Positions 24,577-32,448 of a DNA stretch of 58,823 nucleotides are shown here, in pieces. The stretch is from contig NZ_RCYZ01000007.1 of assembly GCF_006439025.1 (NCBI RefSeq), forward strand, positions 1-58,823, given 5' to 3'. How positions within the stretch are numbered: position 1 is the stretch's first letter; each line of letters starts with the position of its first letter. Source of the stretch: Hymenobacter nivis. GTDB taxonomy: Bacteria; Bacteroidota; Bacteroidia; Cytophagales; Hymenobacteraceae. The position numbers and the translations under genes were made by a program. The notes beneath the pieces are model-generated. The model ran no database searches. It had not been told where the DNA came from and saw only the letters and a program-made list of their open reading frames with translations.

Positions 24577-25383
24577 ATGTTTCTGCTTCACAACGGCCAC
24601 CTGGTGGCCGCCGAATCCTTCGCCCTACCCATGCCCAACCGCGGCTTGGCCTTCGGCGACGGCTTCTTCGAAACGCTGGTTTTCACCGAGAACTGCCTAC
24701 GCTACGCCGCCGACCACCTCGCCCGGATGCAGCAAGCCGCCGCCGCGCTGCACCTGACGCTGCCAGCCGCGCTGGCCACGCCGAGGGCCCTATCCGCTAC
24801 CCTGGGAGCCCTAGCCACCGCCAACGGCCTGCCCGCCGCCCGCCTGCGCCTGCAACTGTGGCGCGGCGGCGGCGGCCGCTACACCCCGCCCACCGCCGCC
24901 GCCGAGTGGCTGGCCACCGCCGAACCTTTCGCGCCCGACGAAACGCCGATTACGCAGGCTGGCTTCGCCCAAGAAACTCAGTCCCAGTTTTCGCCGCTCA
25001 GCTTCTGCAAGGGGCCCCAGGCGTGGCTCTACGTGCGCGCCGCCCACGAGCGCCAGCAGCGCGGCCTGGACGAAATCATCCTCTGCAACGCGGCCGGTCA
25101 CGTGGCCGAAGCCGGCGCGGCGGCCATCTTCTGGCTGAAGAACGGCGTGCTTTTCACCCCCTCGCTCGCCAGCGGCTGCGTGGCGGGCGTGCGCCGGGCC
25201 CAGGTACTGCGGGCGGCCCAGGCGCAGGGCTTGGCGTGCCAGGAAGGGCTTTTTGCGCCGGAAGAATTATTGGCGGCCGACGCGGTTTTCACGGCAAACG
25301 TGGCGGCGGTGCGGGCGGTGCATAAAATTCAATTAATCAATTTTACTCCACTTAATGAAACGCTTTTCCAAACTATCACCTGA
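24577..25383 (+). CDS. Aminotransferase class IV (aminodeoxychorismate lyase/BCAT-like)
   Basis: A 268-residue PLP enzyme of fold type IV. I start at ATG 24577 (MFLLHNGHLVAAESFALPMP). Family motifs: NRGLAFGDGFFETLVF (~21-36), the pair of Arg residues in AARLRLQLWRGGGGRY, the probable Schiff-base lysine K145 in PLSFCKGPQAW, and DEIILCNAAGHVAEAGAAAIFWLKNG. Plausible products are aminodeoxychorismate lyase (PabC, folate route) or a branched-chain/D-amino acid aminotransferase; the GHVAEAGAAAIF loop is closest to PabC-like proteins, but I cannot decide. The stop overlaps the end of the convergent TonB-C-like gene by 8 bp. Confidence 0.88.
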   Translation: MFLLHNGHLVAAESFALPMPNRGLAFGDGFFETLVFTENCLRYAADHLARMQQAAAALHLTLPAALATPRALSATLGALATANGLPAARLRLQLWRGGGGRYTPPTAAAEWLATAEPFAPDETPITQAGFAQETQSQFSPLSFCKGPQAWLYVRAAHERQQRGLDEIILCNAAGHVAEAGAAAIFWLKNGVLFTPSLASGCVAGVRRAQVLRAAQAQGLACQEGLFAPEELLAADAVFTANVAAVRAVHKIQLINFTPLNETLFQTIT

Positions 25384-25864
25384 TGAAATAATTAATAGGT
25401 ATTGTGATTGTATCTGTTGCTCCGATTTTAGGTTCAAATTTCATGGTACTTATAGCTCGAATCGACTCAGCATCTAACGCTTCGACCGCTCCGTTTTGAT
25501 TGTTAGCCGTTGTGCTGCGCCTTATAACATTCATTTTAATTGGCTGGCCATCCGGCGCTATAACTACGCGAACGAAGATTATACCCTCTACCCCATCTTT
25601 CTCTGCTATGAAAGGGTATTTTGCTTGGCTTTGAATAGTTCGCAGCAGCTGCTCCTGCGCAGTCTTGCTGGCTATTGAATCAGTATTGTACCAAAACCTG
25701 GGCAGCACCGCCAGGAGGGGTGGTTCCTTCTTTTTTACCGGTACGGGAGGTTTAGGGCTTTGTAAGTGGACCGCCATTCCCGGTGCAGCGTAAATCTCTC
25801 CTGTTCCTTGTGCCTTCGCTGAGAAACCGTAGCAGAACAAAAGGACTAACAGGTGGCGCTCCAT
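25376..25864 (-). CDS. Secreted TonB-C-like protein, lower-GC paralogue
   Basis: A 162-residue exported protein with a signal peptide (MERHLLVLLFCYGFSAKAQ). Its C-terminal half resembles a TonB-C domain (GIIFVRVVIAPDGQPIKMNVIRR, ALDAESIRAISTMKFEP, TDTITIPINYFIR). It is homologous to the adjacent gene at 25910-26428: both have YAAPG, a Pro-rich spacer, a VLPRFW motif and the same C-terminal plan. Unlike that paralogue it is clearly A/T-richer and uses different codons. It is probably the last gene of a thyA operon, but a 45-bp gap separates it from the preceding gene. Its 3' end overlaps the aminotransferase gene on the other strand by 8 bp. Confidence 0.8.
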   Translation of the reverse strand: MERHLLVLLFCYGFSAKAQGTGEIYAAPGMAVHLQSPKPPVPVKKKEPPLLAVLPRFWYNTDSIASKTAQEQLLRTIQSQAKYPFIAEKDGVEGIIFVRVVIAPDGQPIKMNVIRRSTTANNQNGAVEALDAESIRAISTMKFEPKIGATDTITIPINYFIR

Positions 25865-25909
25865 GATACCAAGTTACGCCCACCGAAACATCCTGTCAAA
25901 TACCCGCCC

Positions 25910-26428
25910 CTACTCCGCGATGAAGCGGATGGGCACGAGCAGCGAATCCTGGGTGGCCTTGGAGCGCACGAAGCGTAGGGCCCCCAGCACCCGCTGCGCC
26001 TCGGCGTCGAGGGCGCGGAGGGCGGCGGGTGGGTAGGCGCTTTCGGGCTGGGCCAGCTCGCGCTTGGTGACGCGCGGGGGCTGGCGCACCGAGCCGTCGG
26101 GCCGCACCTGCACGCTCACCAGCAGGCGTCCGGTGGGCAGCAGGGCATTGGGCTGGGCGGCCGTGGGCCGGGCCGCCTCCGGAAACTTGGCCTGCGCCGA
26201 CACAAAATCGAAAAACTTGTTGCGGCCCGCCGCCTGCCGCTCCGGGTCGGGCTCGTGCCAGAAGCGCGGCAGCACGGGCGACACCAATTTGGCGGGCCCC
26301 GGCGCGGGCGGTGGCTCGCGGCGCTGCGGCAGCATGGGGAAGCCGGGGGCGGCGTATTGGGCGCGGGCGGGCCGGGCGGCCAGTAGCGCGCTTCCTGCCA
26401 GTAGTAGCCCAATTATCCAGTTTTTCAT
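25910..26428 (-). CDS. Secreted TonB-C-like protein, GC-rich paralogue
   Basis: A 172-residue exported protein with a signal peptide (MKNWIIGLLLAGSALLAARPARAQ), a Pro-rich spacer containing VSPVLPRFWHEPDPERQ, and a C-terminal TonB-C-like half (GRLLVSVQVRPDGSVRQPP, ALDAEAQRVLGALRFVRSKATQDSLLVPIRFIAE). It lies 8 bp after the thyA stop, so it is likely co-transcribed with thyA. It and the following gene form a tandem paralogous pair of very different base composition. There is no transmembrane anchor, so a true TonB energy-transducing role is doubtful; a periplasmic accessory role is more likely. Function unknown. Confidence 0.8.
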   Translation of the reverse strand: MKNWIIGLLLAGSALLAARPARAQYAAPGFPMLPQRREPPPAPGPAKLVSPVLPRFWHEPDPERQAAGRNKFFDFVSAQAKFPEAARPTAAQPNALLPTGRLLVSVQVRPDGSVRQPPRVTKRELAQPESAYPPAALRALDAEAQRVLGALRFVRSKATQDSLLVPIRFIAE

Positions 26429-26436
26429 TCGATGCT

Positions 26437-27231
26437 TTATACGGCCACCGGGGCCTTAATGGCCGGCCACGGGTCGTAATTCTCCAGCTTAAAGTCGTCG
26501 TACTGGAAGCCAAAGATGTCGGTCACGGCCGGGTTAAGGCGCATTTGGGGCAGTGGGCGCGGGGCGCGGGTGAGCTGCAACTCGGCCTGTTCCAGGTGGT
26601 TACTGTACAAATGCGTGTCGCCGCCGGTCCAGATGAACTCGCCGGGTTGCAGGCCTGTCACCTGGGCTACCATCAGGGTGAGCAGCGCGTAGGACGCGAT
26701 ATTGAATGGCACGCCCAGGAATACGTCGGCCGAGCGCTGGTAGAGCTGGCACGAGAGCCGGCCGTCGGCCACGTAGAACTGGAACAGGGCGTGGCAGGCG
26801 GGCAGCTTCATGGCCGGCAGGTCGGCCACGTTCCAGGCCGACACCACCATGCGGCGCGAGTCGGGCGCGGTGCGGAGCTGGTGGATGATTTGGCTAATCT
26901 GGTCGATGTGGCCGCCGTGGCCGTCGGGCCACGAGCGCCACTGGTGGCCGTACACGGGGCCCAAATTGCCGTCGGCATCGGCCCACTCGTCCCAGATTTT
27001 TACGCCATGCTCTTTCAAGTATGCAATGTTGGTGTCGCCCTGCAAAAACCACAGCAATTCGTGGATAATGCTCTTCAGATGCACCTTTTTGGTGGTAACG
27101 AGCGGAAACCCCTCGGCCAGATTGAACCGCATCTGGGGCCCAAAAATCGACTTTGTACCCGTGCCGGTCCGGTCGGTTTTGATGGTGCCGTGGTCAAGGA
27201 TTTGGCGAAGGAGGGCTTGGTATTGGTGCAT
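26437..27231 (-). CDS. thyA: Thymidylate synthase
   Basis: Converts dUMP to dTMP using methylene-tetrahydrofolate. The 264-residue length is the normal bacterial size. All key motifs are present: an N-terminal [44 protein letters not shown], the catalytic Cys in [42 protein letters not shown] (DxxLG) and [16 protein letters not shown]. The start is ATG 27231. It is followed at 8 bp by a TonB-C-like gene. A dihydrofolate reductase gene, its usual operon partner, is not adjacent. Confidence 0.97.
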   Translation of the reverse strand: MHQYQALLRQILDHGTIKTDRTGTGTKSIFGPQMRFNLAEGFPLVTTKKVHLKSIIHELLWFLQGDTNIAYLKEHGVKIWDEWADADGNLGPVYGHQWRSWPDGHGGHIDQISQIIHQLRTAPDSRRMVVSAWNVADLPAMKLPACHALFQFYVADGRLSCQLYQRSADVFLGVPFNIASYALLTLMVAQVTGLQPGEFIWTGGDTHLYSNHLEQAELQLTRAPRPLPQMRLNPAVTDIFGFQYDDFKLENYDPWPAIKAPVAV

Positions 27232-27329
27232 GGAATGGGACGAGAAGCGTAGAGTATAAATGTGCTTAGTAGCCCTTGATTTAGGTAGTTCATCTAAAAC
27301 GAGTAGCTCAAAGGTATCCCAAAGGCAAA

Positions 27330-27356
27330 AAAGCCACCTCTAACCGAGGTGGCTTT
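27330..27356 (-). terminator. Rho-independent terminator of the HsdR-like gene
   Basis: An 11-bp perfect stem (27330-27340 with 27346-27356) and a 5-nt loop, followed on the minus strand by U-rich sequence. It lies about 30 bp past the stop of the 27387-28496 gene. Confidence 0.85.
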
Positions 27357-27386
27357 CCTTCTAAAGAAGTATCGCTATTATTAAGC

Positions 27387-28496
27387 CTACTGCCCCTCCT
27401 GGCCTTTGGATTCGTGGCGTTGAACTGCTGCCCGAATTCGAGAAGCCAACTCATACAGATTATCTAGCGAGGTAATATCCACTCGCTCACCGCCCTCTAC
27501 ATCAAACACTGTTACGTATTTCTTGCTACTGTTGAAATGAAGCCGGCAAATAGGCTTACGGTTATTATCATCCAGCAGAATACCACAATAAGAATGCACA
27601 TCTCGCATTACTACCCGACTCACAGCTACTGTTTTACGCAGAATGGCACGCACAATCATGAAGCCTTCCGTTTCCTCCACAGTTGTTTCAATTTCTTTGT
27701 CAGCCGCTTCAGAAACTGCCGGTGGTTGTGCAAGCTCAGGCACTGCAATAGTTGGTATCTCAACCACTAAGGCGCTACTCGCGGTATCTAACATCGCCGA
27801 CCGTAAGCGCATGGTTATCTTATCATTGAGAAACTGGTGAAACGAGCGATGCACCAAGATACTAAATTGCTCTTTCAGCTTCGGCGTAAGCGTACCGTCA
27901 TAAATCTGCTTGGAAATGAAGTGGATAAATTCTGCTGAGGGCTGATTAAACTGCTCGTCAAAGTATTTTTTGAAAGCCCGCATGTATTTCAGATTGTAGG
28001 CAGCAAACAGCATATCATCAATGCTGAAATCAGCTTTGCTGAGCTTCTTAATTTCCGAAATATCGCTCTCCTGGAAATTGAATAAATCAAATTCCATAAA
28101 TGGCCTTTCATCCATTTTATTGGCCTGTTCCAAGTCGGTAAACAGCTTGTAGTGAATTCCATTAGTCAAAATGGCAATCCGGGCCTCCGTTACGTGAAAG
28201 TAGCGAAACAGCTGGCTAGCGTGGTTAATATTCAAATCACCACCAACGTGTTTGCACTCAAACAGAATAATCGGCTTACCATCACGCATGATAGCGTAAT
28301 CTATCTTTTCCCCTTTTTTGGTACCTATATCACAGATAAATTCGGGGACGACTTCTGTAGGGTCAAAAACATTGTAACCCAGTGCATTGATAAACGGCAT
28401 TATTAGCGCCGTTTTGGTAGCTTCTTCTGTTTGAATATGCGCAATTTGTTTTTGAGCACGTGATGCTAAACTAGCAAGTTGGTCAGTAAGCTCCAT
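27387..28496 (-). CDS. Orphan type I restriction-type (HsdR N-terminal, PD-(D/E)XK) protein
   Basis: A 369-residue protein with the nuclease domain of type I restriction R subunits but no helicase domain. I start at ATG 28496 (MELTDQLASLASRAQK). The active-site pattern is visible: D66 in GEKIDYAIM and E80-x-K82 in ILFECK, preceded by INALGYNVFDPTEVVPEF. The middle is helical (~130-235), with a Glu/Pro linker near 245-265. The C-terminal ~100 residues (ILRKTVAVSRVVMRDVHSYCGILLDDNNRKPICRLHFNS) resemble a small beta-rich domain of unknown role. No HsdM or HsdS gene is nearby. It is markedly lower in GC than its neighbours, suggesting horizontal acquisition. It could act in DNA defence or be a regulatory nuclease; activity is not shown. 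Confidence 0.88.
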   Translation of the reverse strand: MELTDQLASLASRAQKQIAHIQTEEATKTALIMPFINALGYNVFDPTEVVPEFICDIGTKKGEKIDYAIMRDGKPIILFECKHVGGDLNINHASQLFRYFHVTEARIAILTNGIHYKLFTDLEQANKMDERPFMEFDLFNFQESDISEIKKLSKADFSIDDMLFAAYNLKYMRAFKKYFDEQFNQPSAEFIHFISKQIYDGTLTPKLKEQFSILVHRSFHQFLNDKITMRLRSAMLDTASSALVVEIPTIAVPELAQPPAVSEAADKEIETTVEETEGFMIVRAILRKTVAVSRVVMRDVHSYCGILLDDNNRKPICRLHFNSSKKYVTVFDVEGGERVDITSLDNLYELASRIRAAVQRHESKGQEGQ

Positions 28497-28595
28497 CAAT
28501 TGAAAGTGAATGAGTAATTGGTGTCGAAATATACTACCATATTGCACTATTTTAGGCTACCTATTCTTTGCTTTAATACGTAATCAACCTGAAAT

Positions 28596-28630
28596 AAAAA
28601 GGGCCGCTCCTCATCGGGGCGGCCCTTTTT
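28596..28630 (-). terminator. Rho-independent terminator of the Met/Cys-rich gene
   Basis: A GC-rich stem with one G-U pair (AAAAAGGGCCGCTCC at 28596-28610 against GGGGCGGCCCTTTTT at 28616-28630) around a 5-nt loop, with U-runs on both strands. It lies 22 bp past the stop of the 28653-28901 gene. Confidence 0.85.
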
Positions 28631-28652
28631 TATAAAACCGGCGAGCCGGTTC

Positions 28653-28901
28653 TTACATCGTTTTGGCCATCGGCTTGGCGGTGGCGGGGGCCCCGGCGGT
28701 TTTGGCGGCGGCCATTTTGGCGCGGCAGCAGGCGGGCATGCCGTCCATCTTGCCACCGGCGGTCATGCCTTTGGCGCACATGGCGGCGGTGGCGCCGGTG
28801 CAATTGTCTTTTTTGGCGGCAGCAGGCTTGCCGGGGCCCGAGTGGGCGAAGGCGGTGGTGCCGCTGGCAAACAGAGCGAGGGCGAGCAGGGTATTTTTCA
28901 T
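28653..28901 (-). CDS. Small Met/Cys-rich secreted protein
   Basis: An 82-residue protein starting at ATG 28901. Residues 1-19 (MKNTLLALALFASGTTAFA) are a signal peptide. The ~63-residue mature part is rich in Lys, Ala, Met and Cys. It has four cysteines (DNC, AMC, ACC), eight methionines and one His near the mature N-terminus, spaced as CxxxxxxxxC and PACCRAKM. This composition suggests binding of soft metals such as copper, but there is no recognised family and no metal transporter beside it. It has its own terminator. An in-frame ATG at 28994 would add 31 residues of poor signal-like sequence, which I reject. Confidence 0.65.
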   Translation of the reverse strand: MKNTLLALALFASGTTAFAHSGPGKPAAAKKDNCTGATAAMCAKGMTAGGKMDGMPACCRAKMAAAKTAGAPATAKPMAKTM

Positions 28902-29058
28902 GGCAGCAAATGAGAAATAAGTTGGCAGAAACAAAAGGAGGAAAGCGGGCGTTTTCGACCCGCCGCTACGCAAGATAGCACAAGCGGCCGACACTACGGC
29001 GCGGCCGGCCGGGGCCCCGTTTTCCTCCGCAAAACCTGGTTTTGCGCCTTGTTTTTTT

Positions 29059-31356
29059 ATGTCCCTTCGCCGCTCCGCTTACTTCGCCCTGCTCGTGCTG
29101 GGGCTGCTCTCTGCCCTCAGTGCCTTCTACGTGGCCCAGCTGCGGTTCAACTACAATTTCAACGACTTCTACCCCGCCGGCGACTCCGACCTAGACTACT
29201 ACCAGGGCTACACCCGGCGCTTCGGCAACGACAACGACTACCTGCTGCTGGGCCTGGAGGCCCCAAAGGGCCGCACCGTGTTCGACGCCGATTTCCTCGG
29301 CCGCGTCGATTCGCTCACGCGCCTGGCCCAGCGGCAGCGGCACGTGGTGGCCGTCACCTCCCCCACCACCCTCACCAACCCCGTGGTGGAGGGCCTGGGC
29401 TTCTTCAACCTGCCCTACCTGCGCCCGGCCGCCTACCGCGCCGACCCCGCCCAGCGGACCCGCGACTCCACCCTGATTTACCGCACGCCGGGCCTGGTGG
29501 GCAACGTGTTCAGCCCCAACGCCCGGGCCGTAGCCCTGGTGGTGCAAACCACGCCCGACCTTAAAAAGCCGCCCGGCGACTCGCTGCTGGCCGAATTGCG
29601 CGGGGGCCTCAAGCGCTACGGCTTCCCCGAGAGCAGCTACCACCTGGCGGGCCGCGCCGTGGCCCAGTCGGTGTTTGTGGACCGGCTCCAGCGCGAGCTC
29701 ATCGTGTTCATGAGCCTCTCGGTGCTGCTCGTCACGGGGCTGCTGTGGTTCACGTTTCGCACCTGGTGGGGCGTGGTGCTACCGCTGGTGGTGGTGCTGG
29801 GGGCCATTTTGTGGGGCCTGGGCGTGATGGGGGCCTGCGGGGTGAGCATCGACCTGATGACGGCCCTGCTGCCGGTGATGATGTTCGTGGTGGGCACCTC
29901 CGACACGGTGCACATCATCACGCGCTACGTGGCCGAGCTGGGCTACGGGGCCAGCAAGAAAGACGCCCTGTGGGTCACGCTCAAGGAATCGGGCTTCGGT
30001 TCGGGGCTGTCGGCCCTCACCACCAGCCTGGGCTTTTTCACGCTGATGACCAGTTCCATCCGGCCCATCTACAACTTTGGGCTGTTCACGGGCATTGCCG
30101 TGCTGCTGGCCTTCGTGCTCAGCTTCACGCTGTTGCCGGCGCTGCTCACGCTCCTCAAGCGGCCGCAGCTGCGGGTGCCACGCAGCCAGGGCCACACCTG
30201 GGACGGCGTGCTGAGCCGCTTGTTCCGGCAGGTGCTGGCGCGGCGGCGGCTCATATTCGTGGTTAGCGGGCTGGTGGTGGCGGCCTCCATCGGGCTGGCC
30301 ACGCGGGTGCACATCAACTCCATGCTGCTCGACGATTTGTCGAAGAGCGACCCCGTGCGGCAAGATTTTTTCTTTTTTGAGAAGCAATTCGCCGGCGTGC
30401 GGCCCTTCGAGCTGGAGCTGAAGCCGGCCCCCGGCCGCACCGTGTACGACCTGGCCGTGCTGCGCGAAACCGCCCGCATCGAGGACTACCTGCGGGGCCC
30501 CTATGGCCTGCGCTTCGCCGCCTCGCCCGTCACGCTCGTCAAGTCGGTGCGCAAGGCGCTGCACGGCGGCGGGCTCGAAGCCTACCGCCTGCCCGCCGAT
30601 TCGGCCGAGCTGCGCGGGCTGCAAAGCAAGCTGCGCTTGTTCCGCAAGAAGCCCGAGTTTAGGGCCCTGGCGCTGCCCGACGGCAGCGCCGGCCGCCTCA
30701 CCGGCCGCATGGCCGACGTGGGCAGCATCCGGGCCGACGCCCTGAACGCCGGGCTGCGCCAGTTCCTGCGCACTAGCATTGACTCCACGGTGCTGGGCAC
30801 GCGCCTCACGGGCTCGTCGAACCTGATCGACAAGAACAACGAGAACCTGACGCTCAACATGATAACCGGCATGAGCATCGACATCCTCATGGTCACGCTC
30901 ATCGTGCTGGCGCTGTTCAAGTCGTTCAAGATGACCATCATCGTGCTCATCCCCAACCTGGTGCCCATCCTCATCGTGGCCGGCGTGATGGGCCTGGCCG
31001 GCGTGAGCATGAAGGTGAGCACGAGCATCATCTTCACCATCGCCTTCGGCATCGCGGTGGACGATACCATCCACTTCATCAGTAAGTTGCGCCTCACCCT
31101 GGCCCACGAAACGTCCGTGTTCCGGGCCGTGCGCCACACCTACCTGCTGGCCGGCAAGGCCGTCATCGTCACATCGCTGATTCTGGTCGGCGGCTTCTCC
31201 ACGCTGCTGTTTTCCTCGTTCGACGGCACGTTTTACGTGGGCTTCCTCATCGGCCTCACGCTTCTCTTCGGCGTCGTGGCCGAGCTCACACTGCTGCCGC
31301 TGCTCATTTTGTACTTCTACAAGCGCAAGCCAATCATCGAGAAGGTGCTGAATTAG
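29059..31356 (+). CDS. MMPL/RND superfamily exporter
   Basis: A 765-residue inner-membrane protein of the predicted-exporter branch of RND/MMPL transporters, probably driven by the proton gradient and moving lipids or hydrophobic molecules. It has twelve predicted helices in two duplicated halves: a first TM at ~8-28, a periplasmic loop (~30-215), a six-helix bundle with VGTSDTVHIITRYVAELG, a second periplasmic loop (~415-590), and a second bundle with GIAVDDTIHFISKLRL. The paired GTSDTVH and AVDDTIH motifs mark the two sterol-sensing-type halves. The protein is close in size to hopanoid or glycolipid exporters of the family. The gene stands alone: no adaptor or outer-membrane factor is adjacent. 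Its end is marked by a long hairpin. Confidence 0.93.
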   Translation: MSLRRSAYFALLVLGLLSALSAFYVAQLRFNYNFNDFYPAGDSDLDYYQGYTRRFGNDNDYLLLGLEAPKGRTVFDADFLGRVDSLTRLAQRQRHVVAVTSPTTLTNPVVEGLGFFNLPYLRPAAYRADPAQRTRDSTLIYRTPGLVGNVFSPNARAVALVVQTTPDLKKPPGDSLLAELRGGLKRYGFPESSYHLAGRAVAQSVFVDRLQRELIVFMSLSVLLVTGLLWFTFRTWWGVVLPLVVVLGAILWGLGVMGACGVSIDLMTALLPVMMFVVGTSDTVHIITRYVAELGYGASKKDALWVTLKESGFGSGLSALTTSLGFFTLMTSSIRPIYNFGLFTGIAVLLAFVLSFTLLPALLTLLKRPQLRVPRSQGHTWDGVLSRLFRQVLARRRLIFVVSGLVVAASIGLATRVHINSMLLDDLSKSDPVRQDFFFFEKQFAGVRPFELELKPAPGRTVYDLAVLRETARIEDYLRGPYGLRFAASPVTLVKSVRKALHGGGLEAYRLPADSAELRGLQSKLRLFRKKPEFRALALPDGSAGRLTGRMADVGSIRADALNAGLRQFLRTSIDSTVLGTRLTGSSNLIDKNNENLTLNMITGMSIDILMVTLIVLALFKSFKMTIIVLIPNLVPILIVAGVMGLAGVSMKVSTSIIFTIAFGIAVDDTIHFISKLRLTLAHETSVFRAVRHTYLLAGKAVIVTSLILVGGFSTLLFSSFDGTFYVGFLIGLTLLFGVVAELTLLPLLILYFYKRKPIIEKVLN

Positions 31357-31373
31357 GGCCCTGGGAAGAATAC

Positions 31374-31427
31374 CCCGAACGCAACGGGGCCCTGGCAATG
31401 CATCGCCAGGGCCCCATTGCGTTCGGG
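31374..31427. terminator. Hairpin with 23-bp arms between convergent genes
   Basis: Arms 31374-31396 and 31405-31427 match at 22 of 23 positions around an 8-nt loop and carry GGGGCCCTGGC at the tip. They lie between the convergent MMPL exporter and cupin-like oxygenase genes. There is only a weak U-run (TTTTTAA after 31436), so termination would rely mainly on the stem. Confidence 0.65.
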
Positions 31428-31439
31428 ATTCAGGCGTTT

Positions 31440-32297
31440 TTAATTGTCCCGAAATTTATTACCCGCCAGCTCACTCACCTGGCAAATGGAGCCCATGGCG
31501 TGCGCCAAGCCGTACATGGCCAGGGCCTTGGCTTTGTTTTTCCCCTTGTTGTAGTCGTAGGCGTCCTTCTTCCAGGCCTTGAAATTATGGCCGTTCAGCT
31601 GGTCAAAAATCAGGGAAATGTTGTGGCTCAGGGCCACGGTGGTGTGCCAGATGCCGTTGGGAATGAAGATGGTTTCGCCGGGCTTGAGCGTGACGCTGAT
31701 GGGCGTGGCCTGCCGGTACTTGGGGTACTTTTCGTAGTCGGGCTTCAGGATGTTGATGGGCGAGATGAACCCGGAATCGTGCGGGTACAGCAGCGCCTCC
31801 TGGTCGCGCGGAAACACCACGAATTTCTTCTCACCGTAGAGCTGCGTAATCCAAGCGTTGGTGTGGAACATGTCCTTGTGCAAGGAATACTGGTTGCCCA
31901 CGCCGCCGATGAACAAGTGGATGTTGTTGCCCAGCCGGCCGTAGGGGATCACCTTGCCCCTGAACCAGTTCGGGAAGGCGTAATTCATGTGCAGCGGCTC
32001 CACCATCGGCAGGAATTCGGCCAGCTGCTCAGGAATTTCGAACAGGATGGGGTACGGCGACGGGTGCTCGGGGGTGCTGTTGGCGGTGATGTCCAGGATT
32101 TCGCGCATCGCGTACACCCGGTCCTCGTGGGTGGTGGTGTAGTCGCCGAAACGCTCGCGGAAGAAGTCGGGCGTGAAGCTGTGCTCCGATTTCCAGCTGG
32201 CGGCCCCGTTCGTCAGCACCACCGGGATGCCGGGCTTGAGGTAGCGCTCCATAAAGTCGTCGTAGCTGAGCGACCCTAATTTTTCTATTTCCTGCAT
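31440..32297 (-). CDS. Cupin-like (JmjC-type) Fe(II)/2-oxoglutarate oxygenase
   Basis: A 285-residue soluble protein of the cupin_8/JmjC-like group; I start at ATG 32297 rather than the GTG at 32306. The metal ligands are H140 and D142 in YSLHKDMFHTN and H218 in NGIWHTTVALSHNIS. A conserved N-terminal KPGIPVVLTNGAASW (the arginine or lysine region typical of the family) and the double-stranded beta-helix follow. These enzymes hydroxylate proteins or small molecules using 2-oxoglutarate and O2. It is separated from the Gfo/Idh gene by about 150 bp. A second 2OG oxygenase lies 1.4 kb away on the same strand. Confidence 0.88.
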   Translation of the reverse strand: MQEIEKLGSLSYDDFMERYLKPGIPVVLTNGAASWKSEHSFTPDFFRERFGDYTTTHEDRVYAMREILDITANSTPEHPSPYPILFEIPEQLAEFLPMVEPLHMNYAFPNWFRGKVIPYGRLGNNIHLFIGGVGNQYSLHKDMFHTNAWITQLYGEKKFVVFPRDQEALLYPHDSGFISPINILKPDYEKYPKYRQATPISVTLKPGETIFIPNGIWHTTVALSHNISLIFDQLNGHNFKAWKKDAYDYNKGKNKAKALAMYGLAHAMGSICQVSELAGNKFRDN

Positions 32298-32448
32298 GGC
32301 TTTCACCTTTTAGCCGCTGGTACCAATCCCAACGTGCGAGTGAAAATAGAAATAATAGTTTTATTACGTGCATTTCGCTCGTAAACGGCGGCAAATCCTC
32401 CGCCAAGGGGCCCCACCGCTGGGCCAACGCCCCGGCCCCGGGCCCTGC

